In this document: positions 20,603 to 31,071 of the stretch, piece by piece
Layout of the letters: the number at the start of each line of letters is the position of its first letter
Position numbering within the stretch: position 1 is the first letter of the stretch
Origin: Bombyx mori
Taxonomy: Eukaryota; Arthropoda; Insecta; Lepidoptera; Bombycidae
Direction: 5' to 3'
Length of the DNA: 64,000 nt
NCBI RefSeq assembly: GCF_030269925.1
Contig: NC_085132.1
Location: 4,982,501-5,046,500 of the forward strand
Position numbers and translations under genes: made by a program
The notes under the pieces: model-generated
Database searches by the model: none
The model's input: only the letters and a program-made list of their open reading frames with translations
Told to the model about the DNA's origin: nothing

Positions 20603-21616
20603 ACATGTGTGTAGCTATTTTAGATTTATACGATTATGATTTAGTGCAGTTCTTCTAGTTTTAGTGAGGTTCGACTCTGACACTGCCGTCCTACCACCTC
20701 ATATTAATTTTGAATCTTTTCCTCGCGCTTAACACAGGATCGAGTGGTTTTTCAATATGGGTAAATTATTGTGAGTATTTTTTTTAAACTGACTATCTAG
20801 CATGTAATCCGTATTCCTATATCCTTCCGATATTGAGCCAGGATTTTTTACCTAGACAAAAAGGTGGTAAAACTTCATCGAATTAAACTAATTATTTCTT
20901 GGATTCTTGACCAAAAAAAAACGATGAGTAAAAATGTGATTTTTTAATTCCAACGATGATGAAGACATTTTCGTCTGGTTCTTGAATAGACAGCTTTATC
21001 TGAGACAGTAGGTCGAGACAGTGCGGGTGGTCATTGAACAAACTTTACTCATTGGTTTAGTACATTAAATGATAAAGCTGTAGAGCCTGCTAGTTTGAAC
21101 GCTAAATGGGGTATAACGTGTGAAAACGTGGCGGTGGGCCAACTGGCCAACAATTTATTCGTATGCTTAGAATCTTTACAAATATAAAACTAGTGCATTT
21201 TAATTGGAACGGTCGCACAGACTAACGACTTTCATTAAATAATTTCGAATTTGAATGATCCAAAACGTTTATTTCAATTTAAAGTCATTGAAGATAGCAA
21301 ATATGCTGTCTTTATCATTGGTTCTAAAGTACGTCCGCGGTCCTGGGTTGTCAAAACAAAACAGATGGCTACTTAGTCTGTCTTATTCATTTCTAACAAT
21401 TTTCGTCCAAATTATTCAAAAAATTCGACTATAATCACTGATACCAGAAGATTTAAATTCATTTTATATCTATAGTTTTTATGTTTTGTTTACTTATTGA
21501 GACTTTGAACGAAAGAATATATGAACAGGTTCCAAAAAAATATATTTAAACTCGTCAAGGTACTAAAGAAAACTAATATGTACAAAATTTTAACAAACAA
21601 AAAAATACTGATTTGG
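20603..21616. other. unique AT-rich sequence
   Basis: No gene or repeat recognised. Open frames are short. Confidence 0.5.
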
Positions 21617-21693
21617 GCATACGTGCATACGGCCCACCTGATGGTGAGTGGCTACCGTCGCTTATCGACGTCGGCAATGCCAGGGGCAGAGTC
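21617..21693 (-). mobile_element. LINE-B 3' tail fragment
   Basis: CATACGGCCCACCTGATGGT through GGCAATGCCAGGGGCAGAG. Poly(A) is lost or decayed. Continues into a short tandem array. Confidence 0.82.
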
Positions 21694-21740
21694 AAGCCGC
21701 AGCATATAAAGCCGCCGCATATAAAGCTGCCGCATATAAA
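21694..21740. repeat. 15-bp tandem repeat, about 3 copies
   Basis: Unit AAAGCCGCCGCATAT (one copy with CAG, one with CTG). It starts at the same point of the LINE-B tail (CAAGCCGC) as the 20-bp minisatellite at 5131. Confidence 0.85.
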
Positions 21741-21875
21741 GATAACTCAAAAATTACTGCTCAGATCGCGGTAAATGGATGACATGAGAAGGTGGTAGTA
21801 CAGACCAGTGAGGGGTAATAATACGTTTTACCACCATTAAAGTGCATAAGTTGGCCGAGCAAGTTTAGCCAAACC

Positions 21876-22078
21876 TTTTTTATTGCTTAGACGGGTGAAC
21901 GAGCTCTCGGTCCACTTGGCTTTAATTGGTTACCTGAGCCCATAGACATCAACAACGTAAATTCCTCCACCAACCCTGAGACATGAGTTCTAAAGTTCAG
22001 TTTTTATAATACAACGGCTGCCCCACTCTTCGAACCGAAACGCATTACTGCTTCGCAGCAGAAATAGGTAGACTGATG
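21876..22078 (-). mobile_element. Bm1 SINE, diverged
   Basis: Minus-strand body with many changes (CGGTCCACTTGGCTTTAATT). Ends abruptly after CAGAAATAGGTAGACTG. Confidence 0.78.
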
Positions 22079-22244
22079 TTAGCTATCCATTCAGGCTCAA
22101 AAGTAGATTATATCAACAATTAGCGATTCTCCTGTCACAATGTATCTGCAATTTGAATTATTTGAACAACCGTATTTTGTTCTTGCGGAATGTTTTGAAA
22201 AAACAATTTTAAACTCTTATGCCCTCAGTTCAAAGTGTATTGAT

Positions 22245-22462
22245 AACTAGCGACCCGCCCCCGCTTCGCTTCGGAAATTGTAATTTATTATTGATCTCCA
22301 CTATTTAATGGATGTTATTATACATATAAACCTTCCTATTCAATCACTCTATCTATTAAAAAAAACCGCATCAAAATCCGTTGCGTGGTTTTAAAGATTT
22401 AAGCATACATATGGATATAGGGACAGAGAAAGCGACTTTGTTTTATACTATGGGGTAGTGAT
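22245..22462 (+). mobile_element. RTE-like repeat, uninterrupted copy
   Basis: Begins ACTAGCGACCCGCCCCCGC and ends near ACTATGGGGTAGTGAT. Its sequence GATGTTATTA|TACATATAAA at 22320/22321 is the unoccupied counterpart of the Helitron insertion site at 1196/1637. Confidence 0.75.
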
Positions 22463-22740
22463 ATAAAAATAATATCATAGCTATTATTTCGAATGCATTA
22501 AACATATACAAGGCGATCGTTATAAACGATGTCGGTATATCAAAAGGTCCGAAAGAGCAGTATTATGATACAATAGGCGTCTGAGAACAAGCCGGTTCGT
22601 GGTACTGCGTCAAATTGAATATAAGACTGGCTTGAATATAAGACTTGCAGCGTCGTAAATACTATGAAATGGAATACTAATAAAAACAATGCAGTAAAGC
22701 ATTTAGATTGTTTTAAACGGAAATCGAAAAAGTATCTGAG

Positions 22741-23191
22741 TTTTTTTTTATATTGCCAAGATGGGTGGACGAGCTCACAGCCCACCTGGTGTTAAGTGGT
22801 TACTGGAGCCCATAGACATCTAAAACGTAAATGCCGCCACTCACCTTGAGACGTAAGTTGTAAGTTCTCAGTTTTGACAGTACAACGGCTGCCCCGCCCT
22901 TCAAACCGAAACACATTACTGCTTCACGGCAGAAATAGGCAGGGTGGCGGTGGTACCTACCTACCCGTGCGGACTCAAAAGATGTACTACCACCGTAATT
23001 ACGCAAATTATAATTTTGCAGGTTTGATTTTTATTACATGATGTTACTCCTTCAACGTGGAAGTCAATCGTGAACATTTGTTGAGTACGTATTTCATTAG
23101 AAAAATTGGTACCCGCCTGCGGGATTCGAACACCGTTGCATCGCTGGATGCGGACGCACCGGACATCTTATCCTTTAGGCCACGACGACTT
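22741..23191 (-). mobile_element. full-length Bm1 SINE (~450 bp)
   Basis: The most complete Bm1 here. It has an A-rich tail (as T at 22741-22750), the body, the middle region and the tRNA-like head ending GGCCACGACGACTT in plus orientation. B-box-like GTGTTCGAATCC (reverse) lies near 23125-23137 and the A-box region near 23170-23185. Transcription by RNA polymerase III would start on the minus strand near 23190. Confidence 0.92.
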
Positions 23192-23306
23192 CAGGTGTGG
23201 AATTAATCCTTAAAAATTTACAATTTCTCTTACAAAATAACAGTTTCTAAACGAATTACAAGTGCAACTGAAGTTTATGTGTTTAAGTTTTTGAAACTTT
23301 CGTCAT

Positions 23307-23427
23307 TTCATCATTCTCTTACTCTTCTCCCAGTCAGCTGAGGTCGGCGCAACATGTTATCTCCTTCTATACTCCTCTATCATATACAATTTCTTCACTC
23401 ACTCCCCTCTTACACATATCGCATCTT
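23307..23427 (-). mobile_element. RTE C-terminal/tail fragment
   Basis: Reverse complement carries the CTGACTGGGAGAAGAG and GGCGCAACATGTT-type blocks also found at 61100-61150. Non-coding now. Confidence 0.75.
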
Positions 23428-24810
23428 AAACGCATGAAACTTTAGTCTAGACTCCAATGATTTATCGGATTTTCTTCGGTTTTCACAAACGCCTTAATGA
23501 TACCATAGTCGTTCAAGTTATAACAAACATCAGGTAAAGCGTTATTACTGAAATATTGGAAACAATACAATAACACTAAAACAGCGAGCTTAAAACCCTA
23601 AAAGTAGTCTTCATTAAAACACAAGAGTTTATTTTAAAATAGGCATTTTACGGATTTAATTTTGCGATTTTTACTTTATGAATTTTTACGCAAGCAAAGT
23701 CACGTGCTTCTCGTAGTCAAACATAAAATCGTTCGAGGTCATAAATAGTACATATCGAACCGTAAATATAAGAAACAAAGCGGTACACACGTATAAAATG
23801 AGCCTACATCACTTAATGATATGTAGATTCCTTGCATTAGTTACATGACTGTGTTCTCAGCGAAAACATCTCACAAATATATCACGGAATGTATAACGTA
23901 ACTTCTTCGTACACCACAAGCTAAAATGATTCGTAAAGCAATGGTTTAATTAGCATTTTTCTCTGATCAAATTATGATATTAGTACGCTTTGGAATTCGA
24001 AACACTTCGATTCATTAAACAAGACATAATTTAATGGAACTGCCAGCAACGTTTAAGATAGGTTTCTGGGCCTTAAATTTAAGGTTCGATTTTCAGTTTA
24101 TACTATCGGTTGCTTTAAGGCTTTTCATCAGCGAGGATGTAAAGTCGTGCTGCATTGTTTCCAAGCAAAATTGTACTTTCTGTGAAAGGCGAAAGATCAT
24201 TTTTCGCGTGACCGTTGAAAGGAATTGAGACATTAGAAGTCTTCGAGCAACTATGACTGTTCCCTTAACAAATGCACGACGGTGCACGGAGTAAGATGTA
24301 GCTTTGTGCCGGCGCGCATAAATAAGGCCCGAAGAAATATCGGTTATTTTAATATCGGGACCCCAGGTGGGCGTGGGCCGGTCATATATCATCGGCAACA
24401 ATTATTAAATTATCTTTTTCGTTGACATTAAGTAATTGTTTAAGTTCGTCCGCGCTCGTACCGGCGCGTCGATCGATGAGCTATGGTTTTTAAATTGTCG
24501 TTTTAGCTTGTACCAGAATTCCCAAAGTTTCTTTTTTTTCTTTTTCTTTATGATAAATTTCGAATTATGTTAATGACTTCGATTCGATTATCTTTTGTTT
24601 TAGTGTGTCTTGACGTAAACAAAAAATATCACTCGTACTCACTCATGGAAAAGTATCGCTTAAGTAGACTAGTAATAAAGCTAAAGTTTCTATGTCCGTA
24701 ATTAAGAAACCTTAAATATACTATAACCAAAAAAATGTATGTAAGTTGAAAACTAGTAAAAATACGTTTGAATAGCAAATTGAACTAACAATTAATTATA
24801 ATTATTAAAT
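23428..24810. other. unique sequence with a CG-rich conserved-looking island
   Basis: No exon recognised. 24240-24480 is richer in CG and low in stops in parts (102-codon frame on the minus strand, 24401-24093). Its residues do not resemble a known domain. Perhaps regulatory. Confidence 0.35.
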
Positions 24811-25092
24811 ACTAGCTGACCCGGCAGACTTCGTAGTGCCTCAATCGATAATTAAAAGACCTAAACTTTCGTATAAAATAAACAAAAGGAATCCGTCCGA
24901 CGGGGGACACGTCAAATGAAAAACAAAATTGTTATTTTTATTTTATTTCCGAGCATTTTCATATTTATCTACCTTTTAAACCTTCCCTGAACTTCCACAA
25001 ATAATTCAAGAGCAAAATTAGCCAAATCGGTCCAGCCGTTTTCGAATTTTACCGAGACTAACGAACAGCAATTCATTTTTATATATATAGAT
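24811..25092 (+). mobile_element. ACTAGCTGACCCGGC...ATATAGAT repeat
   Basis: Starts ACTAGCTGACCCGGCAGAC and ends TTTTTATATATATAGAT. Carries CCAAATCGGTCCAGCCGTTT near its 3' end. A partial second copy lies on the minus strand at 46955-47105. RTE-like, or Lep1-like Helitron; class uncertain. Confidence 0.7.
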
Positions 25093-25860
25093 AATATTAT
25101 AAATATTTATGTTTTAGTTTTGTTGATACTGCTCACGGTATTAGACCGAAGTTATAAAATTATTCCATTTTCATCGATAATTGATGCGAGTGCAAATTTT
25201 TAAGTTAATCAGACATCTTGATGTCGGTAAAAACGACATTCAAAGATTTCGTTACATTAATATATAATTACTAACATACATACATACCAAGCTAACAAAG
25301 CGTGTTAAAAATCCACTTTCTCGAATCAATATCAGATAAACAAAACACTATGAAGTAAAGCCCAACGGCTAGAACAATATACTCGAGAACACTTCAAAGA
25401 TTAAAATCTACTCTATATAGATACGTTAATTACATTAAGGCTTGTTGTTTAGCAATTACGTTTATTAAACAGTACAAAATCTTGTAAATTTAGTTGCACC
25501 ATTAATCATGCAAGGCAGTGTAATCGGGTCAGCTGCTCGGGTAATGAATCTACTGAGTAATTAACTAATACACTTATAATGGTATTAAGTGTACGCGCTA
25601 AATTGGATTAAGATTGAGATTCAAGGAGCGCCTTCGATTTATTATTGTTCTTGATAAATCGTTTTCATCAGATGAATTGGCCGTAAACAGATTGGTCTGC
25701 GGCGTGCCTACAAGTACCTACGTGAAATTTTAAAGTTTACTTAAAATGTATTTATTATTTAATAATAATGTAGTTTTTTTGTATGAAGCGGAACTATTTA
25801 GAAAATATTATGTACTAACACGACTGTTTTCTCCAAAATATAATATAACAGTACCTATCT
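25093..25860. other. no recognised feature
   Basis: AT-rich, no gene or repeat recognised. Confidence 0.5.
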
Positions 25861-26055
25861 GTTGTGAGGAATTGTTTCAATTGAGGAGCTCTTTGCTACC
25901 GTCGCATTGAAGAATATTTCTTCTATACTACTTAGGACGACTGCGTTCATCCACAATGAGTTTTAAGACATATTTGTGTTGCTTACATTTCAGCTTTGGA
26001 ATGAAGTGTCTTCCGCTATGTTTCCTGAGCCTATGACATGTCCTTTATAAAAGTC
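25861..26055 (+). pseudogene. ancient LINE-B reverse-transcriptase remnant
   Basis: Broken version of the LINE-B C-terminus. GTGAGGAATTGTTT, TACTTAGGACGACTGCGTTC and CCTATGACATGTCC align in order with the copy at 11399-11610. Several stops and shifts are present. Much older than the other two coding copies. Confidence 0.65.
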
Positions 26056-26250
26056 TAATTTGCTGTTTAAACTCTAACAGTGATCTTTTTCAAACAACCC
26101 ATCAGTGGACAATAATCATGAAACAACTACTAAATTTACTTTATTTTTAAATTACATCTACATATTTACTGACTTTTAGGCACATAATCGAAAAAAACGT
26201 TGACATTAAAATGCTAAAAAAAAATTCACAACAATAATTACGATTAATTA

Positions 26251-26306
26251 GAGGAAGAGGTAGACCTAAGATGAAATGGATGGAGAAGGGCAGGAGAAAA
26301 CAAAAT
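26251..26306 (+). mobile_element. RTE C-terminal fragment with internal deletion
   Basis: TTAGAGGAAGAGGTAGACC then AAATGGATGG is fused to GAGAAGGGCAGGAGAA. About 120 bp present in the 60796 copy are skipped. Confidence 0.65.
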
Positions 26307-26956
26307 AAAAAAAATACACGATTGCATTGAGGTAAATATACATATTTTCTTAACAAATGAATTGCACTTATAAAACGTAACACAAACATACAGTATAATT
26401 TTATGAGTTGGCTTATCGAATACGCATATTAATTTGAATCTACTGTCCAATTGGAATGTTTAAAGTAAATTAAATGTATTCTGAGTAAAGGTGTTGCACC
26501 TGCGACTATTATCCATTTCATATGACTGTGCCGGATTTGGAACGTTATAGTGGGTATTTACTTTTGACAAATTGAAATTATTTACGTCTTACTACCGTTC
26601 GGGACTGGTATTTAGTGTTATAAGATATTTTGGGGTAAATTCCGTGTAATCTATTTCTTCACTTGTATATCTTGATTGTTTATGTCAAATGGATAAAATA
26701 TTATGTTCAAGAAATACAGCAATGACGTCACGTATAGTCCGGATAAATTATTATGCCTGAAATTTCTTAAGCGCTGACTGACATCACTTGTTTTAACGTC
26801 ATTTTCATATGTGACACATCCGAAAAGATAAATTTTTATCGCAACCAGATAAATAGTACGTGAAAGAATTCGTTCCATAAAACAAACAAATATAGATTTT
26901 TTTAATAAAGACCGAAGGTCTGAGTTTTATGAGTGTTTTTCATTTATTGGACTATA
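26307..26956. other. no recognised feature
   Basis: Short open frames only, with low-complexity hydrophobic translations. No gene called. Confidence 0.5.
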
Positions 26957-27606
26957 TACTTAGTCTGGCCATAAATACTGTTACTATTAAAAATAAACAA
27001 AATATTACATTTGAATTTGGAATCTGTCATTTTTATATGATTGCTCATTGAGTTTTTTCATTTTGTCGCCAATACATTGTACAATATTTTGCGCTATTAA
27101 ATGGAGCGGGGTGATAAAGAGAACCGAATCGCTGTGATTGCATTACACAAAGTAGGTACGGAGCCAAATGCAATTTTTAAAACTCTCCATACGCTTGGTA
27201 TTAGTAAAATGTTTGTGTACCGGGCTATTAATAGGTGCAATGAGACCTCCTCTGTTTGTGACAGAAAAAGATCTGGCCGTCCACGTAGTGTTCGTACGAA
27301 AAAGGTGGTCAAAGCAGTAAGGGAAAGAATTCGAAGAAACCTGTCCAAAAGCAAAAGATTTTATCTCGGGAGATGAAGATAGCACCTAGAACCATGTCGC
27401 GTATTTTAAAAGATTACTTAGGACTTGCAGCCTATAAGAGACGTACTGGTCATTTCTTAACTGATAATTTAAAAGAGAATAGGGTGGTAAAATCGAAACA
27501 ACTACTGAAGCGGTACGCAAAGAGAGGTCATAGAAAAATTTTGTTTACATACACATACACCAAAACTATTTATTCCGTATACATAATTGAAAAACTACAC
27601 TTTTAA
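26957..27606 (+). mobile_element. mariner transposon, 3'-truncated
   Basis: The left end is TA followed by CTTAGTCTGGCCATAAATAC at 26959, like the terminal repeats of the mori-type mariners of Bombyx. The matching right end is not found. A transposase start follows at 27101. Confidence 0.8.
27101..27606 (+). pseudogene. mariner transposase, N-terminal part, frameshifted
   Basis: Two frames together cover the DNA-binding half of a mariner transposase. 27101-27376 begins MERGDKENRIAVIALHKVGT, a helix-turn-helix, then GRPRSVRTKK. 27373-27606 carries PRTMSRILKDYLGLAAYKR and HFLTDNLKENR, then KILFT. A single-base loss near 27340, in the ACCTGTCC region, shifts the frame between them. The sequence departs from the family at about 27545, just where the first catalytic aspartate should follow. 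The catalytic domain is thus missing and the protein cannot cut DNA. It binds terminal repeats in working relatives. Confidence 0.88.
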
Positions 27607-28206
27607 CCCAAAAAAATTATTAAAGATAAAACAGCGAGCGAACAATTCTTTGCTTAATCACTAACTTCAAATCTGATTGATGTATTTTTTTTTTATCGAT
27701 CCTCCTTTTACGGTTATTACTAAAAACGGGTTGTTAATTCCATATTACTAGTTGAATGAATGTAACCAGATTTGATTATTTTTTATTTAAACATATTTTA
27801 AGCAAAAAGGACCCACGGAAAATCTTGAGTACGCCCCTGTGCATTGTACAGCGTTGATTGCGCGCCCGCAGTACGCAGATTGTATCCTACCACATTATTA
27901 TCTTAATTGATTCGTTCTGTGCTGGGCGGCTCGAGCGCTATTAAAGGCTTTTACTTGCTAATTTAGAGATTTATTTTAACTATGCTGATAGCTTGTGGCT
28001 CGTTTTATAAAGCCAACGTGGGATAAATAAACTTCTGTTTGAATTATTTTTGTTGTTACCTTTAATTTAGTCGATGTTAATGCAAAAGAAAAAAAAAATA
28101 CAACAATTCTTTTTGCAATAAAATCATTTAAAATGAGTGTTCGTCATTGTTTTTCAGTATAGGTTTGGGGTGTTGAAGAACGCTTATGCTGTTAAAGGGA
28201 TTTCTA
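27607..28206. other. no recognised feature
   Basis: No gene recognised. 27830-27930 is somewhat CG-richer. Confidence 0.45.
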
Positions 28207-28725
28207 TGCTATTAAAGCTGCGCAAGATTTTCAAGAAGTTCAAAATGTCATGGTTACATACACATCTAGGTATCAATAATTGAAGTTGAACTTCATTTTA
28301 GTTTAATACATTGAAAAATTATAATACTGTTGCCGAAATCTTCATTTTATTTGTCTCAATCTTATAATAAAACACTATGCTATTAGGGATGCGCAAGATT
28401 TTCAAGAAGTTCAAAATGTCAGGATTACATGCACATCCAGATATCAATAATGCTTTTGAAGTTGAACTTCATTTCAGTTTAACACATTGAAAAATTATAA
28501 TACTGTTGTCGAAATCTTCATTTTACTTGTCTCAATCTTATAATAAAACACTTTGCTATTAGGGATGCGCAAGATTTTCAAGAAGCTTAAAATGTCCGGA
28601 TAACATGCACATCCAGATATCAATAATGCTTTCGAAGTTGAACTTCATTTTAATTTAACACGTTGAAAAATTATAATACTGTTGTCGAAATCTTCATTTT
28701 GCTTGTCTCAATTTTAAAACACTCA
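28207..28725. repeat. tandem repeat, 3 copies of 171-176 bp
   Basis: Copies start TGCTATTA at 28207, 28378 and 28554. Each contains GCGCAAGATTTTCAAGAAG, AGTTGAACTTCATTT and TGTCGAAATCTTCATTTT. Copies 2 and 3 are closer to each other than to copy 1. No coding potential; not found elsewhere in the window. Confidence 0.92.
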
Positions 28726-29044
28726 CTTTCACATATATAATTTTTGTTCACTAGAGATGTATGTATGTATGGACACAAGCATCGAAAAATAATATAAAAC
28801 TATTAAAAGCCGTTCAGACAATCGCGATCGGTTGAAATGGCGTCGCGAGCGGCGCTGGTCGCGGCGTACATCATAAATTTGAATATTTCTGTGAAACAAA
28901 ACTCGTCTGTATAATATACGGGCTCATTGTCAACGGAGCCGTCGAAGGGGAAAATAAAATAAGTGGAAAAATCGCGGATTTCGTGTCGGAAATACGAGCA
29001 AGAGCACAGAGCAGTGCTGCTTATAGAGAAAGCATTAATATTAA
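28726..29044. other. unique, CG-richer stretch
   Basis: 28825-28990 contains GGCGTCGCGAGCGGCGCTGG and other CG-rich words in an AT-rich setting. No exon is identified. Confidence 0.35.
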
Positions 29045-29557
29045 TCTATATATTAATACGTGAAGCAAAAACTTTGTATCCCTTTTTACGAAAATTGCGC
29101 GGACGGAGGAGTACAAAATTTTCCACACTTATGGAGAATATAGAGAAAAAGTGCACAATGCTAATATTTTTTTTTAAATAATGCATAAAAGATACATTAA
29201 ATCAATAAAGAAAACATTACACACACTACATACCATGTATTTGACGCACACACCCATGCATACATACTATTATTGTCAAACTTTTGTTCTTGACGTCTGT
29301 GGTCAAATTGAGAATAGATTAAATATTGTTTGTTTTTATTAATATTTTTTTATAGTGTAGCCTTGGCGTAATAGGGGATTATAGAAGTATAAAAAACAAT
29401 CATAATAGTGTACAAACTTACAATTCCAATTAATTATAGTCGAAGATGTCCATGGGCTCCAGTAACCACTTAACACCAGGTGGGCTGTGAGCTCGTCCAC
29501 ACATCTAAGCAATAAAAAAAATAAAAAAAAGAATTTCGACTACTGCTTGACCTCTAG
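29045..29557 (+). mobile_element. Helitron, complete, carrying a nested Bm1
   Basis: Starts TCTATATATTAATACG after A (29044) and ends TTGACCTCTAG before T (29558). A Bm1 fragment (29445-29530) sits inside the terminal hairpin, between TAGTCGAA and TTTCGACTA. Confidence 0.88.
29445..29530 (+). mobile_element. 5'-truncated Bm1 inside the Helitron hairpin
   Basis: GATGTCCATGGGCTCC through the A-rich tail. GAA is found on both sides, a minimal target duplication. Only the last ~86 bp of Bm1 were inserted. Confidence 0.88.
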
Positions 29558-29802
29558 TTAATATTAAAACAGTACTACTCACTATAGGGACCATACTCTG
29601 TAGTTGTGACAGTTTTAATGCCACAGAAACTAAAAGGCAACTTAATTATTTCTAAATAATGAAACTAAATCAAAGAGAAAAATGAAATTGAGAATTCAGA
29701 ATCCGTTTACATTAGGTTTTATCTTTTATTTTAAAAAGATTAGTCAACGTCACAGGAGACCGAAGAGCTGGCAGCTACCTTGGACAAAGAATTAGTCTAG
29801 CT
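29558..29802. other. no recognised feature
   Basis: Unique-looking AT-rich spacer. Confidence 0.5.
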
Positions 29803-30033
29803 ATTTTTTTTTAGCTCACAGCCCACCTGTTTTTAAGTGGTTACTGGAGCCCATAGACATCCACAACGTAAATGCGTCACCCCACCCACCTTGAGAATAA
29901 GTTCTAAGGTCTCAAGTATAGTTACAACGGCTGCCCCAACCTTCAAACCGAAACGCATTATTGCTTCACGGCAGAAATAGGCAGAGTGGTGGTACCCACC
30001 CGCGCGGACTCACAAGAGGTCCTACCACCAACA
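29803..30033 (-). mobile_element. Bm1 SINE body
   Basis: Minus-strand copy from GGTGGTAGGACCTC (near 30030) to the T run at about 29803. The tail-proximal GGGTGGACGAG piece is lost. Confidence 0.88.
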
Positions 30034-30526
30034 TATGCAATAGTACAATATAGCTGCTAGCTTTTCAAAGGGGGAACGCTGCCGGTATCTTCGGAACCTT
30101 GCCTAAAGGGAATCCTTTTAATAATATGTTTTAGTTATTTTAGTTTTAGTTATTAGGTTTTTAGTTTTAAGTTTATTGTTAGATTTGATTGTCTCATATA
30201 TAGTTATAATATGTATATTAATAAATAATACTCTTTTATAACTCTGTAAATAATTGGATATCGCGTTGGAATAGTGAAAAAAAAAAAACATTTGACATCA
30301 GTATTTACTAGCAATTGAAATGGATTGAGAAAGTAATTTTACAGAATTACCTATTCCTAACTGTGATACTTGAATGTATATAGGTGTACTCTGTATCGAA
30401 TTGAGACATCCCTGGCATGGGGAAGGCGAGTCGCGATCGGCTCGATGTACCGCGCCGTCGATGGAATTTTAATATGCAAACCCGATCCTTGTATACAGGC
30501 TGTTACTAAACATGACTAGACCTTAC
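30034..30526. other. no recognised gene
   Basis: AT-rich, with a CG-richer patch at 30395-30480 (GGCGAGTCGCGATCGGCTCG). No exon called. Confidence 0.4.
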
Positions 30527-30594
30527 TACGATTTTTCTAATGAAATACGTACATATGAAATCTTCACGATTGACTTCCACGGTGAAGGAATAAC
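30527..30594 (+). mobile_element. Bm1 SINE, 5' part, split by an insertion
   Basis: Middle region of Bm1 (TTTTTCTAATGAAATACGTA, then TGACTTCCACGGTGAAGG) up to GTGAAGGAATAAC at 30582-30594. The Bm1 continues at 30773. Confidence 0.88.
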
Positions 30595-30772
30595 TCTCTC
30601 CTCCTTGCGTCGATAATCCTCAGTGCTGTGGGTCGTGGCCTCCTTTAATAACTTTCTCCTGCATTATCTTGCGCCATTCCTGCCTGTTCTCGGCCGTGGA
30701 TAGCAACGTGGACTGAGGTATTGAGAGTGGAGCGCATTTGGTCCGACCAGCGCATTGGATTTCTGCCTCTTT
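30595..30772 (-). mobile_element. LINE fragment inserted in Bm1 (178 bp)
   Basis: Flanked by a perfect 13-bp direct repeat GTGAAGGAATAAC (30582-30594 and 30773-30785). On the minus strand it reads NRQEWRKIMQEKVIKGGHDP, like the extreme C-terminus of an endonuclease/reverse-transcriptase of the RTE group, then ends shortly after. It is a 5'-truncated retroposed copy of a family not otherwise seen in this window. Confidence 0.82.
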
Positions 30773-31071
30773 GTGAAGGAATAACATCGTGTAATAAAAA
30801 TCAAACCCGCACAATTATAATTTGCGTAATTACTTGTGGTAGGACCTCTTGTGAGTCCGCACGGGTAGCTACCACTCCTGCGTATTTCTGCCGTGAAGCA
30901 GTAACGCGTTTCGGTTTGAAGGGTGGGGCAGCCGTTGCAACTGAGACCTTAGAACTTATATCTCAAGGTGGGTGGCGCATTTTCGTTGTAAATGTCTATG
31001 GACTCCAGTAACCACCTAACACTAAATGGGATGTGAGCTCGTCCAACCATCTAAGCAATAAAAAAAAATAC
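30773..31071 (+). mobile_element. Bm1 SINE, 3' part
   Basis: Resumes GTGAAGGAATAACATCGTG and runs through the body to CTAAGCAATAAAAAAAA. The body carries small deletions (the GTACCACC repeat region is shortened). Confidence 0.9.
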
